64,000 bases of DNA from CAIYZT01 sp031385445 (lineage in GTDB: Bacteria; Pseudomonadota; Alphaproteobacteria; Rhodobacterales; Rhodobacteraceae), in assembly GCA_031385445.1 (NCBI GenBank), contig JANNBM010000020.1:19800-83799 (forward strand), given 5' to 3'. Positions within the stretch are counted from its first letter, which is position 1. Every line of letters starts with the position of its first letter. Shown piece by piece: positions 16,268 to 25,144 of this stretch. The position numbers and the translations under genes were made by a program. A model generated the notes under the pieces. The model did not search any database. It saw only the letters and a list, made by a program, of their open reading frames with translations, and was not told the origin of the DNA.

Positions 16268-17076
16268 CGGGCATGGGCATGGCAGAGGCTGACGATTGGA
16301 CATCCCCAGAACGCATCGCGCCCGCCGAAAGGCTGGATGCCGAGGCTTTGATCGTCGATGTGGACGGCTTTGAAGGGCCGCTCGATCTGCTTTTGACCCT
16401 GTCACGCACGCAAAAGGTGGATCTGCGCAGGGTGTCGATCCTGCAACTGGTCGAGCAATACTTTGGCTTCGTCGCCAAGGCGCAAAGCCTGCGCATCGAG
16501 CTGGCAGCGGATTATCTGGTCATGGCGGCTTGGCTCGCCTACCTTAAATCACGCCTGCTTTTGCCGCCCATTCCGGGCGAAGATGGCCCAAGCGCCGAAG
16601 ATCTGGCCTCGCATCTTGCCTTTCAACTTGAACGGTTGGCCGCAATGCGTGAGGCGGCGGCCACACTGATGGCGCGCGATCAGAAGGGCCGCGATTTCTT
16701 TGTGCGCGGCGCCCCCGAAACCCAGACGCGCCGCCGCACTGTGCAGTTCGAAGTCAGCCTGATTGACCTTTTGCGCGCCTATGCCCGCATCCGCACCAAA
16801 GACGAATTCCGCCCCTATGCCTTTGACCGGCAGAACATTTTCACCATGGAACAAGCGCTGGAACGGATGCGCGGATTGATCGGTTTTGTCGGCGACTGGT
16901 CTGATCTGACCTCGTTTTTGCCCGATGGCTGGGATATGGCCCCCGCGCGCCGCAGATCGGCCACCGCCTCTAACTTTGCCGCTGTGCTGGAAATGGCCAA
17001 ACGCGGGCAGGTCAGCATCCGGCAAAGCGAGGTCTTCGCGCCGATCCAGATCCGCCGCCGTGAGGATCCGGTCTGA
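16264..17076 (+). CDS. scpA: Segregation and condensation protein A
   Basis: A 270-residue ScpA kleisin that bridges SMC ATPase heads in the chromosome condensin. The N-terminal segment VDGFEGPLDLLLTLSRTQKVDL and ISILQLVEQY-type helix, AADYLVMAAWLAYLKSRLLLP, and the C-terminal winged helix (residues ~210-265) are typical. GTG 16264 overlaps the nagZ stop; ATG 16273 or 16279 are equally possible starts. scpB follows with a one-base overlap. Confidence 0.94.
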   Translation: MTGMGMAEADDWTSPERIAPAERLDAEALIVDVDGFEGPLDLLLTLSRTQKVDLRRVSILQLVEQYFGFVAKAQSLRIELAADYLVMAAWLAYLKSRLLLPPIPGEDGPSAEDLASHLAFQLERLAAMREAAATLMARDQKGRDFFVRGAPETQTRRRTVQFEVSLIDLLRAYARIRTKDEFRPYAFDRQNIFTMEQALERMRGLIGFVGDWSDLTSFLPDGWDMAPARRRSATASNFAAVLEMAKRGQVSIRQSEVFAPIQIRRREDPV

Positions 17077-17708
17077 TGGAGCATACGCTGGAACAAAGCC
17101 TGTTCGAAGCGCCGCCGATGGGCGAGCAGGAACGGATGATCGAGGCGATCCTGTTTGCCTCGGTTGAGCCGGTCAGTCTTGCCGAGTTGTCCGCGCGCCT
17201 GCCGCAAGGCGCTGACCCCGCCGAGGCGCTTGTTACGCTGCGCCGCCGCTATGAAGGGCGCGGCGTGACGATCGTGCGCGTTGGCGATGCCTATGCCATG
17301 CGCACCGCGCCCGACCTTGGCCATCTTATGGTGCGCGAGACGACCGAAACCCGCAAACTGTCGCGCGCGGCGATCGAAACCCTTGCCATCGTCGCCTATC
17401 ACCAACCCGTCACCCGCGCCGAAATCGAAGAGATCCGCGGCGTGGCCGTCTCGCGCGGCACCGTGGATCAGCTTTTGGAACTGGATTGGATCCGCCTTGG
17501 CCGCCGCCGCATGACGCCGGGCCGACCGATCACCTTTGTCGTCACCGAAGGGTTTCTGGACCATTTTGGTCTGGAATCCGCCCGCGATCTGCCCGGCGTC
17601 AAGGAACTGCGCGCGGCGGGTCTGCTGGACAACCGACCCATCCCCGGCCAGGAGGCGCAAGACGACGATCCCGATGCCTTGGGCCAATCTGAAATGTTTG
17701 AGGAGTAA
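17076..17708 (+). CDS. scpB: Segregation and condensation protein B
   Basis: A 210-residue ScpB, the winged-helix partner of ScpA in the SMC complex. Two winged helices are visible: residues ~20-85 (MIEAILFASVEPVSLAEL) and ~95-175 (LSRAAIETLAIVAYHQPVTRAEIEEIRGV). The acidic C-terminal tail (AQDDDPDALGQSEMFEE) is poorly ordered. Start overlaps the scpA stop (TGATG). Confidence 0.95.
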   Translation: MEHTLEQSLFEAPPMGEQERMIEAILFASVEPVSLAELSARLPQGADPAEALVTLRRRYEGRGVTIVRVGDAYAMRTAPDLGHLMVRETTETRKLSRAAIETLAIVAYHQPVTRAEIEEIRGVAVSRGTVDQLLELDWIRLGRRRMTPGRPITFVVTEGFLDHFGLESARDLPGVKELRAAGLLDNRPIPGQEAQDDDPDALGQSEMFEE

Positions 17709-17713
17709 GAAAA

Positions 17714-17926
17714 ATGGATTTGTCGCGCATTATCAACATGATCATCAACATGGTCGTCCGAAAACTGGTCGGCAAAGGCGTGGATGCCGGGATCAACTAT
17801 GCCGTTGGCAAGGGCAAACCGGCCGCTGAAATGACGCCCGAAGAGCTTGCTCAAGCGCAAGACGCCAAACAGACCGCGAAACGGGCGCGGCAGGCGGCAA
17901 ATCTGGTCAAACGCATCGGGCGCTAA
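17714..17926 (+). CDS. Small basic hypothetical protein
   Basis: A 70-residue protein that I do not recognise. It has an amphipathic/hydrophobic N-terminal helix (MDLSRIINMIINMVVRKLV) and a Lys/Ala/Gln-rich helical C-terminus. The stop of scpB is 5 nt upstream and AGGAG overlaps the end of scpB, so it is probably translated with the scp genes. Membrane association of the N-terminal helix is an inference. Confidence 0.7.
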   Translation: MDLSRIINMIINMVVRKLVGKGVDAGINYAVGKGKPAAEMTPEELAQAQDAKQTAKRARQAANLVKRIGR

Positions 17927-17935
17927 GCGCGCCCG

Positions 17936-19012
17936 TCAGCCCAGCTTGAACTGCTTGGCCAGTTTTAACCCCTGGCCCTGATAATTCGAGGCGATCCCCG
18001 CCCCATAAAGCCGGTCCGGCCGCGATTGCATCCGCTCGTACACCAGCCGCCCGACCACCTGCGCATGTTCCAGAACGAATGGCGCCTCGTGGCAGCGCAC
18101 CTCCAGTACCCCGCGCGAGCCCGCACCGCCCGCCGCTGCAAACCCGAAACCGGGGTCAAAAAACCCGGCGTAATGCACCCGAAACTCGCCCACCATAGCC
18201 AGATAGGGCGCCATTTCCGCAGCATAATCCGGCGGAATGGTCACGGCCTCGCGGCTTACCAAAATGTAGAACGCACCCGGATCAAGGATGATATGCCCCT
18301 CGTTTGACCGGATTTCCTCCCAAAAATCGCGCGCGGGATAGTGGCCGATCTTGTTCAGATCAATCACCCCGGCGTGCGGTTTGGCGCGGTACCCCAACAG
18401 ATCGCCGGTTTTGGGCCGCAGATCGACCGAAAATCCCAAACCGTCGGAAATCACCGCTTCGTTGTCCACGAGCGGCTCCGCGATATGCAGCGCCCGCAAT
18501 TCAACATCGCTCAAAACCGACTGTCCCTGCCGAAACCTGATCTGGTTCAACCTTTGGCCGGACCGCACCAGAACCGAAAAGCTGCGCGGGCAAACCTCGG
18601 CATAAAGCGCGCCTTCGTACCCTTCGGGGATCCGGTCAAATTCGGTGCCGCCATCGGTGATCGTGCGCGTCAAAAGATCCAGCCGCCCGGTCGACGATTT
18701 GGCATTTGCCACCGCAGAAAGCCCCGTTGGCAGCCGCAGGCGTTCCATCAAGGGGATCACATAAACGCAGCCCTTTTCCAGAACCGCGCCCTGCGACAGA
18801 TCGACTTGATGCATCTGAAACTCGGTCAGCCGGTCTTGCACGCTGCGCCCTGCACCGGCCAGAAACGACGCCCGCACGCGGTAAGCGGTCATCCCCAGAC
18901 GCAGATCAAGGCTGGCAGGCTGCACCTGATCAGCCTCAATCGCCGGGCTGCCGGACAGCACGCCTTCAGCGATCAGACGCGTCAGGGACTGGTTCGGAAG
19001 CACGCCTGCCAT
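17936..19012 (-). CDS. dcd: 2'-deoxycytidine 5'-triphosphate deaminase, double-length form
   Basis: A 358-residue dCTP deaminase that supplies dUTP for thymidylate synthesis. Usual Dcd proteins have ~190 residues. Here two dUTPase-like domains lie in tandem, the first with PASLDLRLG and AVANAKSSTGRLDLLTRTITDGGTEFDRIPEGY (core part shown), the second with PGAFYILVSREAVTIPPDYAAEM and GFFDPGFGF. This long form is known from alphaproteobacteria. ATG 19012 has GGG six bases upstream; an earlier ATG at 19018 is less well spaced. It converges with the small scp-linked gene. Confidence 0.93.
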   Translation of the reverse strand: MAGVLPNQSLTRLIAEGVLSGSPAIEADQVQPASLDLRLGMTAYRVRASFLAGAGRSVQDRLTEFQMHQVDLSQGAVLEKGCVYVIPLMERLRLPTGLSAVANAKSSTGRLDLLTRTITDGGTEFDRIPEGYEGALYAEVCPRSFSVLVRSGQRLNQIRFRQGQSVLSDVELRALHIAEPLVDNEAVISDGLGFSVDLRPKTGDLLGYRAKPHAGVIDLNKIGHYPARDFWEEIRSNEGHIILDPGAFYILVSREAVTIPPDYAAEMAPYLAMVGEFRVHYAGFFDPGFGFAAAGGAGSRGVLEVRCHEAPFVLEHAQVVGRLVYERMQSRPDRLYGAGIASNYQGQGLKLAKQFKLG

Positions 19013-19036
19013 GATCATCCCTTTTCCCGCCGCATC

Positions 19037-19072
19037 AAAAGAAAACACCCGCCATACCTTGCGGCAGGCGGG
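19037..19072 (-). terminator. Probable terminator of tRNA-Pro
   Basis: On the minus strand CCCGCC (19072-19067) pairs with GGCGGG (19053-19048) around an interior with a few more pairs, followed by TGTTTTCTTTT. It lies between tRNA-Pro and dcd. Confidence 0.6.
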
Positions 19073-19081
19073 CGGTTTCTT

Positions 19082-19159
19082 TGGTCGGGCCAGAGAGATT
19101 CGAACTCTCGACCTCCCGCCCCCCAGACGGACGCGCTAACCAGGCTGCGCTATGGCCCG
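19082..19159 (-). tRNA. tRNA-Pro (anticodon GGG), CCA encoded
   Basis: The minus strand folds into a full cloverleaf of 78 nt including CCA: acceptor stem CGGGCCA/TGGCCCG with discriminator A, D stem GCGC/GCGC, anticodon stem TCCGT/GCGGG with loop CTGGGGG (anticodon GGG), and T arm GAGAG-TTCGAAT-CTCTC. It reads CCC and CCU proline codons. Confidence 0.95.
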
Positions 19160-19169
19160 ACACGGCGCT

Positions 19170-19197
19170 TTCATAGCTGTTTTGCAGGCAGGGGCAA
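19170..19197 (-). promoter_or_regulatory. Promoter of tRNA-Pro
   Basis: On the minus strand TTGCCC (19197-19192), a 16-nt spacer and TATGAA (19175-19170) lie 10 nt before the mature tRNA 5' end, the right place for its promoter. Confidence 0.6.
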
Positions 19198-19215
19198 GCG
19201 TGAAAGTGCATCGCG

Positions 19216-19911
19216 CTAAAGGCTTATCCCGGCAAGCCGCGCCTGCAGGATATCACGCAGAGATTCGAGCCGGGTTGAGATCACCAAAAGCTTTTCTGCC
19301 ACGGCGGCGGGCAGGGGCCGGGGCAGGGTGCGCAGCGATCCCGCGAGCGATTCAAAGGCAATTGGCGCTATGCCGCGCAAGTTCGGTGCGTCGCCGCCGA
19401 AATCAAAGAGCGACGCTTGCGGCTTTTCAGCAGGGGCTGCGGCCCGCGCTGCGGCCTGATCCGTCTGTTTTTCCCGGCGGCCAAGCGCCGTTTCCAGCGC
19501 CACTACCTGCGCTGATTCGGCGGCCTGCAATGGCGGCATCATGGTGCCGCCTTCTCCATTCTCTTCGGCATCCATCGCCCGGATATGCGCCATCGCCGCG
19601 ATCAGCTGTGCATCGACATCATCTTCGTGGCCAATATCGCCTTGCCCCGCCAAAGACGCGACATGGCGCACGCCTTGCTCGCGCAGGATTTTCTGAACGC
19701 CGCGGATCGTCAGCCCTTCGCTGTGCAGCAAATGCTTGATCCCCGCAATCAGCGCCACGTCGGCCGGACGGTAATACCGCCGCCCGCCGGCACGCTTTAC
19801 CGGCCTGATCTGCGGAAAACGGCTTTCCCAAAACCGCAGCACATGCGCCGGGGTTTCCAGCGCCTCGGCAACTTCGCTGATGGTTCGAAAAGCCTCGGGC
19901 GATTTATCCAT
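19216..19911 (-). CDS. MerR family transcriptional regulator
   Basis: A 231-residue MerR-type regulator. The helix-turn-helix and wing occupy residues 8-75 (FRTISEVAEALETPAHVLRFWE, RRYYRPADVALIAGIKHLL). The effector part is Ala/Gln-rich, with no cysteine cluster for metals. It lies just downstream of ihfA on the same strand, the arrangement known as ihfA-merR in many alphaproteobacteria. Ligand and targets are unknown. Confidence 0.88.
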   Translation of the reverse strand: MDKSPEAFRTISEVAEALETPAHVLRFWESRFPQIRPVKRAGGRRYYRPADVALIAGIKHLLHSEGLTIRGVQKILREQGVRHVASLAGQGDIGHEDDVDAQLIAAMAHIRAMDAEENGEGGTMMPPLQAAESAQVVALETALGRREKQTDQAAARAAAPAEKPQASLFDFGGDAPNLRGIAPIAFESLAGSLRTLPRPLPAAVAEKLLVISTRLESLRDILQARLAGISL

Positions 19912-19926
19912 TCGCCGGACTTACCC

Positions 19927-20229
19927 TTACTTCTTCTTTCCAGCCGCCACGCGATCCTTCATCAGATGCGAGGGCCGGAAGGTCAGCACCCGGCGCGGCG
20001 AAATCGGAACTTCGTCGCCGGTCTTTGGATTACGGCCAACGCGCGCAGTTTTGGCGCGCACGGAAAAGGTTCCGAAGGACGAGATCTTGACCGTCTCGCC
20101 CTGCGCAAGAACGTCGGACATGCTTTGCAGCACGGCCTCGACAAGATCTGCCGATTCGTTGCGCGACAGCCCAACCTCGCGAAACACCGCTTCGCTCAAG
20201 TCCATCCGCGTCAGCGTCTTTTCACTCAT
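19927..20229 (-). CDS. ihfA: Integration host factor alpha subunit
   Basis: A 100-residue DNA-bending protein of the HU/IHF family. Visible are TLTRMDLSEAVFREVGLSR, the body KISSFGTFSVRAK and the beta-arm motif RVGRNPKTGDEVPISPRRV, with proline at the intercalating position. The position next to merR and behind fabH supports the alpha subunit. ATG 20229 was chosen; the open frame upstream is not IHF-like. Confidence 0.93.
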   Translation of the reverse strand: MSEKTLTRMDLSEAVFREVGLSRNESADLVEAVLQSMSDVLAQGETVKISSFGTFSVRAKTARVGRNPKTGDEVPISPRRVLTFRPSHLMKDRVAAGKKK

Positions 20230-20375
20230 GTCCAGATCCCCCGGTTTTTTCCAAACATGCGCGGTATCAAATTGCGAGTCAATAACAGTGACTTGGGATG
20301 CGATGTTCAAGGGGCCATTCAGCCCCGCCGGGAATGAAATTCGGGTGAAACAGGGCCTGTTTGCGCCGCAGCGGA

Positions 20376-21347
20376 TCACATCCGCAAAACGACCGCGCCC
20401 CAGGCAAGCCCGCCGCCGATGGCTTCGGTCACCAAAAGATCGCCAGGCTTGATCTGCCCGCGCGCCTTGCCCACCGAAATCGCCAGCGGAATCGACGCGG
20501 CAGAGGTGTTTCCATGGTCCTGAACCGTGACAATCACGCGGTCCATCGACACCTGCATTTTCTTTGCCGTGCCTTCGATGATGCGGATATTGGCCTGATG
20601 CGGCACGATCCAGTCGACATCTTCGCTGGTCATCCCGGCCTGTTTCAGCGCCAGATGGGCGGTTTCGGCCAGCTTCTCAATTGCGTGCCGGAAAACCTCG
20701 CGGCCTTCCATGCGCAGATGCCCGGTGGTGCCGGTGCTGACGCCGCCATCGACATAAAGCAGATCTTTGTAACGCCCATCGCTGTTCAGATTGCTGGAGA
20801 GTATCCCCCGATCGTCTTTGGTGCCGGGCTGCTCTTGCGCCTGCAAAACCATCGCGCCCGCGCCGTCGCCGAACAAAACGCAGGTCGTGCGGTCGTTCCA
20901 ATCCATCAGCTTGGAAAACGTCTCTGCCCCGATCACCAGAATCGTCCTTGCCTGCCCCGATAGGATCAGCGCGTTGGCCGTGGTCAGCGCAAACACATAT
21001 CCCGCACAAACCGCTTGTACATCAAAGGCAAAACCGCGGGTCATGCCCAGTTTGGCCTGAACCATGCTTGCCGCGGAGGGAAAGGTCAGATCGGCGGTCG
21101 AGGTCGCCAGAATGATCGCATCAACCTCTTCAACCGGCATTCCGGCATCGGCCAAAGCGGCCAAGGCGGCCTGCGTGGCCAGATCAGACGTCGCCTCACC
21201 CTCCGCCGCGAAATGCCGCCGCTCGATGCCAGATCGCGAACGGATCCATTCATCGCTGGTTTCGACCAAAAGTTCCAGTTCGGCGTTGGGAACGACGCGG
21301 GCGGGCAAATAATGCCCGACGCCCTTGACTACGGCGCGCAATGTCAT
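20376..21347 (-). CDS. fabH: 3-oxoacyl-ACP synthase III
   Basis: A 323-residue FabH, condensing acetyl-CoA with malonyl-ACP to start fatty acid synthesis. The catalytic Cys114 is in VQAVCAGYVFAL, the His in DWIVPHQANIRI and the Asn in VQDHGNTSAASIPL. The start ATG at 21347 overlaps the plsX stop (ATGA). Confidence 0.97.
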   Translation of the reverse strand: MTLRAVVKGVGHYLPARVVPNAELELLVETSDEWIRSRSGIERRHFAAEGEATSDLATQAALAALADAGMPVEEVDAIILATSTADLTFPSAASMVQAKLGMTRGFAFDVQAVCAGYVFALTTANALILSGQARTILVIGAETFSKLMDWNDRTTCVLFGDGAGAMVLQAQEQPGTKDDRGILSSNLNSDGRYKDLLYVDGGVSTGTTGHLRMEGREVFRHAIEKLAETAHLALKQAGMTSEDVDWIVPHQANIRIIEGTAKKMQVSMDRVIVTVQDHGNTSAASIPLAISVGKARGQIKPGDLLVTEAIGGGLAWGAVVLRM

Positions 21348-22453
21348 TGCGGATTACGTGCTCCCTGTGCTCCCAGCGCGCCATCCTGCCCCGAAGAATT
21401 TGCCGACGCAACCCGCGCCGTCAGCCGTTCCAGAAATCCCGCGCGGGCAAGACGGATGGCCAGCGCCAAGGCGGCCGCAACGCCCTGCTCGTCGGCGCTG
21501 CCGTGCGATTTGACCACCGTGCCGTTCAGCCCCAAAAATACCCCGCCATTGGCCTGACGCGGATCCATCTTGACCCGCAGCCGCCCGAAGGCGCGGCGGG
21601 CGAGCAGATAGCCAAGCTTGGCCCAGATGGTGGAACTCAGCGTCTCGCGCAAGAAATCCGACACCAGCCGCGCCGTGCCCTCGCCGGTTTTCAGCGCGAT
21701 GTTGCCGGTAAATCCGTCCGTCACAATCACATCCACCCGGTCCGACGGAATATCCGATCCTTCAACAAACCCGACATATTCATAATCGCCCGCCGCCGCG
21801 TTGGCTTGTAAAAGCTCCTGCGCCAGCTTCAGCTCGGCCGATCCCTTATGCTCTTCGGTGCCCACATTCAAAAGCCCGACACGCGGGCGCGCATGGCCCA
21901 GCGCGTTGCGCGCATAAGACGCCCCCATCATCGCATATTGCATGAAATCGCTCGAATCGGCTTTGATGTCGGCGCCAACGTCCAGCATCACATTGAAACC
22001 CGCCGCATTTCTGGATGGCCAGAAACAGGCAATTGCGGGCCGGTTGACGCCGGGAATTTTGCGCAAACGGATCATGCTGACCGCCATCAGGGCGCCGGTA
22101 TTGCCGCAACTGACCGCTGCCGCCGCCTGCCCGGTCTTGATCGCGTCGATTGTGGACCACATCGACGTGCCATCGCCACTGCGCATCACCTGCGACGGTT
22201 TGTCCGTCATGCTGACGACGCGGGGCGCATGAACGATGGTGGCCTGCGCCCGTAAATCCGGGCGTTTGGCCAGCAAGGGCGCGATCTGCGCCTCATCGCC
22301 GTTCAACAGGAAATGCACATCTTTGTGCGTCCCTGCGGACAGAAAAAAGCCGGCGACAACGGCACTTGGCCCGTGGTCGCCGCCCATGCAATCCAGCGAG
22401 ATTACAACTGGCTTTTCAGCCAAAGATGTCTCGGGTGGTGTTCCGCTGTCCAT
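21344..22453 (-). CDS. plsX: Phosphate acyltransferase PlsX
   Basis: A 369-residue PlsX, which converts acyl-ACP to acyl-phosphate for phospholipid synthesis. Family blocks are ISLDCMGGDHGPSAVV, DKPSQVMRSGDGTSMW, AVSCGNTGALMAVSM, RPAIACFWP and VTDGFTGNIALKTGEGTA. It stands between rpmF and fabH, the standard rpmF-plsX-fabH lipid operon. Confidence 0.97.
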   Translation of the reverse strand: MDSGTPPETSLAEKPVVISLDCMGGDHGPSAVVAGFFLSAGTHKDVHFLLNGDEAQIAPLLAKRPDLRAQATIVHAPRVVSMTDKPSQVMRSGDGTSMWSTIDAIKTGQAAAAVSCGNTGALMAVSMIRLRKIPGVNRPAIACFWPSRNAAGFNVMLDVGADIKADSSDFMQYAMMGASYARNALGHARPRVGLLNVGTEEHKGSAELKLAQELLQANAAAGDYEYVGFVEGSDIPSDRVDVIVTDGFTGNIALKTGEGTARLVSDFLRETLSSTIWAKLGYLLARRAFGRLRVKMDPRQANGGVFLGLNGTVVKSHGSADEQGVAAALALAIRLARAGFLERLTARVASANSSGQDGALGAQGARNPQ

Positions 22454-22482
22454 TCAGGCGCTGCGGGACATCGGATCGCGGC

Positions 22483-22689
22483 TTACGCCGCGTCCTCGTC
22501 GATGGACACGTCTTTGGTCACAGCCATGACCTGACGCGCATCGTAATGACCGCAGGACGGGCAAACGTGATGCGGACGCTTCAATTCGCCGCAATTGGTG
22601 CAATCCTGGGGATTGCCAGCGACCAATGCATCATGCGCGCGGCGCATGTCGCGCTTGGAACGGGTAACTCGGTTCTGCGGGACAGCCAT
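22483..22689 (-). CDS. rpmF: 50S ribosomal protein L32
   Basis: A 68-residue bL32 with MAVPQNRVTRSKRDMRRAHDAL and two CxxC zinc-ligand pairs (CTNC and CPSC), so it is the zinc-binding form. It leads the plsX-fabH-ihfA-merR gene run. Confidence 0.97.
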   Translation of the reverse strand: MAVPQNRVTRSKRDMRRAHDALVAGNPQDCTNCGELKRPHHVCPSCGHYDARQVMAVTKDVSIDEDAA

Positions 22690-22883
22690 GTCTCAATCTC
22701 GATATGTTTGGGGACATGCCCCTGATTTTACTGGATTTCAGCGACATTTCAGCTGGTTTTTACGCCCTCAGAAACGCCGTGAATGAGGCGCGGAACATAC
22801 TGGTTTTGCACGCGATGGCAACCCCTTTGGCCCGGATTTTTTTGCACGCCCGCCCCGGCGCCTTTTCGCCGCAAACATCCGCC

Positions 22884-23456
22884 TTACGTGCGGTCCTTTT
22901 TCAACGCTTCGGCCAGCCCGGCAAGGCCCGCAAACGGCTTCAAAACCTCGTCCGTCAAGGGCGCAGCCCCCGGCGGCGCAAACACCATTGTCCCCAATTG
23001 CGCCCCCGCCGCGCGCGGATAAAGCGGCAGCGCAAGGCTGAGCGCCTCACTCGCCACCATGGACAGATCGATGACCTCGGGCAAAGGTTCGGCGGAATCG
23101 TCGGGCGGCACTTCGAATTCGTCGCCGCTTGGATATTCAAACTCGGCCGCATAGCGCCGCAAAACCTGATCATCCACCTTCGCCGGAACCGGCTCCAGTG
23201 TGATCGAACAGGGCTGCACCGCCCGCGCCATCAGCCGCGCCTCAAGCCGGAAATCGCCGCGCCCCTCGGGCCGGATCTCGCCCGTCATCTCCAGCATCGG
23301 CAGATCGATCAGCTGCAGCGCCTTGGCAATGGCGCGGCGGCCTTCGGCGTCGGGCACAAAGCGAAACCGCGTCGGCTTGCGGCCAGACAACCCCAAAACC
23401 CGAAGCTGCACCGGCCCCGCGGCCTTGGACGCCGTATCTTCTGATTGGGCCACCAA
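22884..23456 (-). CDS. yceD: YceD/DUF177 family protein
   Basis: A 190-residue DUF177 (YceD) protein, often encoded before rpmF and linked to 23S rRNA accumulation in other organisms. The recognisable part is EFEYPSGDEFEVPPDD followed by IDLSMVASEALSLALPLYPRA near residue 130-150. There are no cysteines in the CxxC arrangement seen in some members. The gap to rpmF is 194 nt, longer than in many genomes, so rpmF may have its own promoter. Confidence 0.88.
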   Translation of the reverse strand: MVAQSEDTASKAAGPVQLRVLGLSGRKPTRFRFVPDAEGRRAIAKALQLIDLPMLEMTGEIRPEGRGDFRLEARLMARAVQPCSITLEPVPAKVDDQVLRRYAAEFEYPSGDEFEVPPDDSAEPLPEVIDLSMVASEALSLALPLYPRAAGAQLGTMVFAPPGAAPLTDEVLKPFAGLAGLAEALKKDRT

Positions 23457-23588
23457 GCACCTCTTTGCCTAATCTACCGGGTCTGCAGGACAGGAAAGAT
23501 GTTCCTTTCTTGAACCCGCACCAGAAACTCTTTATCCCCATTCTATCGGGAAGGCGAGGGCGCCGATGCCCCGGGGGGAGAGCGTCAG

Positions 23589-24110
23589 ATGCGGGTGCAG
23601 GCAAAGGCCAATGGATTTGGATGGCTGCCGTTGGGAGTGTCCCGCCCCTTTTTGTCCATGCTCGCCTCGTACCTCCGGCGTGCCGTGCTGGGCCTGCTGT
23701 TCATCTCGCTCGCCGCTTGCACGACCCAGTACCGCAATCACGGCTATGTCCCGCCCGAAGATGATCTGGCCCTGATAGAGGTTGGCCGCGATACCCGCGA
23801 AACCGTGGCCGCAACGATTGGCCGGCCCTCCACCGCGGGTCTGTTGAACGACGTCGGCTGGTATTACGTTCAAAGCCGTTACAAACTGGTTGGCGGACGA
23901 GCCCCCGAAGAGATTGAGCGCGAAGTTGTGGCAATCACGTTCACGCTTGAGGGGGTCGTTGAAAACGTGGAACGTTTTGGGCTGTCCGATGGCCGGGTTG
24001 TTACAATCTCGCGGCGGGTGACCACGTCAAACGTGCAAAGTCAGGGTTTTCTGCGGCAGTTGTTCAACAACATTGGCGCGATCAACACCGGGTCCGTTTT
24101 CGGCCAGTAG
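23589..24110 (+). CDS. bamE: BamE/SmpA/OmlA family outer-membrane lipoprotein
   Basis: A lipoprotein of the BamE family, a helper of the BAM complex that inserts beta-barrels. After a hydrophobic segment comes the lipobox LAAC (Cys44 counted from 23589), then EVGRDTRETVAATIGRPS and WYYVQSRYKL, typical of the SmpA fold. Two starts are possible: ATG 23589 has a GGGGGAG site but gives a long leader, while ATG 23658 gives a standard 21-residue lipoprotein signal but has a weak ribosome site. It is divergent from the YceD gene. Confidence 0.87.
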   Translation: MRVQAKANGFGWLPLGVSRPFLSMLASYLRRAVLGLLFISLAACTTQYRNHGYVPPEDDLALIEVGRDTRETVAATIGRPSTAGLLNDVGWYYVQSRYKLVGGRAPEEIEREVVAITFTLEGVVENVERFGLSDGRVVTISRRVTTSNVQSQGFLRQLFNNIGAINTGSVFGQ

Positions 24111-24188
24111 TAGATTCGTGTAATTCTTCTTATTTTCAATAGGTTATTTATAGAACTTCGCAGGCTACATTAAGCAAACTCCGGGCCG

Positions 24189-24656
24189 TTACCGCAAAGC
24201 CGCTGCCAGCAGCTCCATGGCATGATCACAGGAGGCGCGCCGCACCGCTGCCCGGCCCAAAGCGCCGAACTGCATGGTTTGCGTGACCGCAGCACTGCCC
24301 CGGCGGGCTAGCCCAAAACACACCATCCCTTCGGGTTTGCTGAATGTCCCACCCGGACCTGCAATCCCTGTAATCGCCACCGCCATATCGGCCTGCGAGC
24401 GGGCAATCGCGCCCTGCGCCATCTCGGCCGCCACAGGTTCACTGACGGCGCCAAATTGGTCCAGACTGGCCGCGCTTACCCCCAGCATCTCGATTTTCGC
24501 TGTATTGGAATAGGTAACAAACCCGCGATCAAACACATCTGACGATCCCGCAACCTCGGTAAGGGCAACCGAAACCATCCCCCCGGTACAGCTTTCCGCC
24601 GCCGCGATCCGCAAACCCTTGGCCCGCGCCGCCGCCAAAATCTCGCCCGGCGTCAT
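24189..24656 (-). CDS. cinA: CinA C-terminal domain protein (NMN amidase, PncC type)
   Basis: A 155-residue stand-alone CinA C-terminal domain, known in other bacteria as nicotinamide mononucleotide deamidase. Motifs are IAAAESCTGGMVSVALTEV and ITGIAGPGGTFSKPEG (catalytic serine region). The N-terminal molybdopterin-like domain of full CinA is absent. ATG 24656 overlaps the pgpA stop (ATGA). Confidence 0.92.
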   Translation of the reverse strand: MTPGEILAAARAKGLRIAAAESCTGGMVSVALTEVAGSSDVFDRGFVTYSNTAKIEMLGVSAASLDQFGAVSEPVAAEMAQGAIARSQADMAVAITGIAGPGGTFSKPEGMVCFGLARRGSAAVTQTMQFGALGRAAVRRASCDHAMELLAAALR

Positions 24657-25144
24657 AAAAACATGATCCCATGCGCGATGCCTGCCGCGACGATGCAGGA
24701 AATCCCGGCGAAAAGCCCCGCCCAAAGGTCATCATACAAAACCCCCGCCGCATCGCCGCTCCGATCCGCGCGCCCGACCAGCCAAGGCTTCCAGATGTCA
24801 AACAACCGGAACAGCACGAAGGCCGCGAGCGGGGCAGGGTAGGGCAGCCAACCCTCCCATCCGCGCCCCCAGAACGCGGCGGCGGGGAACAGAAGCGCCA
24901 GCCATTGCCCCGCCACTTCGTCAATCACGATCTCGCCCGGATCTGCGCCGGGGAGGTCTTTCAATTCGCGGTGAATGGCCCAAAATGCCACCACCGTAAC
25001 GATGCAAAAACAAAGACATAGCACCAGAAATCCAAGATAGCGGTCAATCGCCCAGCCCAGCAGAACCGCCGCCAGAGAGCCCCATGTGCCCGGCGCCGGG
25101 CGCAGCAGGCCCACACCGAAAAAGGTGGTCAGGATCCGGCTCAT
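24653..25144 (-). CDS. pgpA: Phosphatidylglycerophosphatase A
   Basis: A 163-residue membrane phosphatase making phosphatidylglycerol. The active-site pattern is visible as GLLRPAPGTWGSLAAV and DEVAGQWLAL, then FRLFDIWKPW and GVLYDDLWAG. About four membrane helices. Its start overlaps the ispDF stop and its stop overlaps the cinA start, so the three genes form one compact operon. Confidence 0.94.
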   Translation of the reverse strand: MSRILTTFFGVGLLRPAPGTWGSLAAVLLGWAIDRYLGFLVLCLCFCIVTVVAFWAIHRELKDLPGADPGEIVIDEVAGQWLALLFPAAAFWGRGWEGWLPYPAPLAAFVLFRLFDIWKPWLVGRADRSGDAAGVLYDDLWAGLFAGISCIVAAGIAHGIMFL

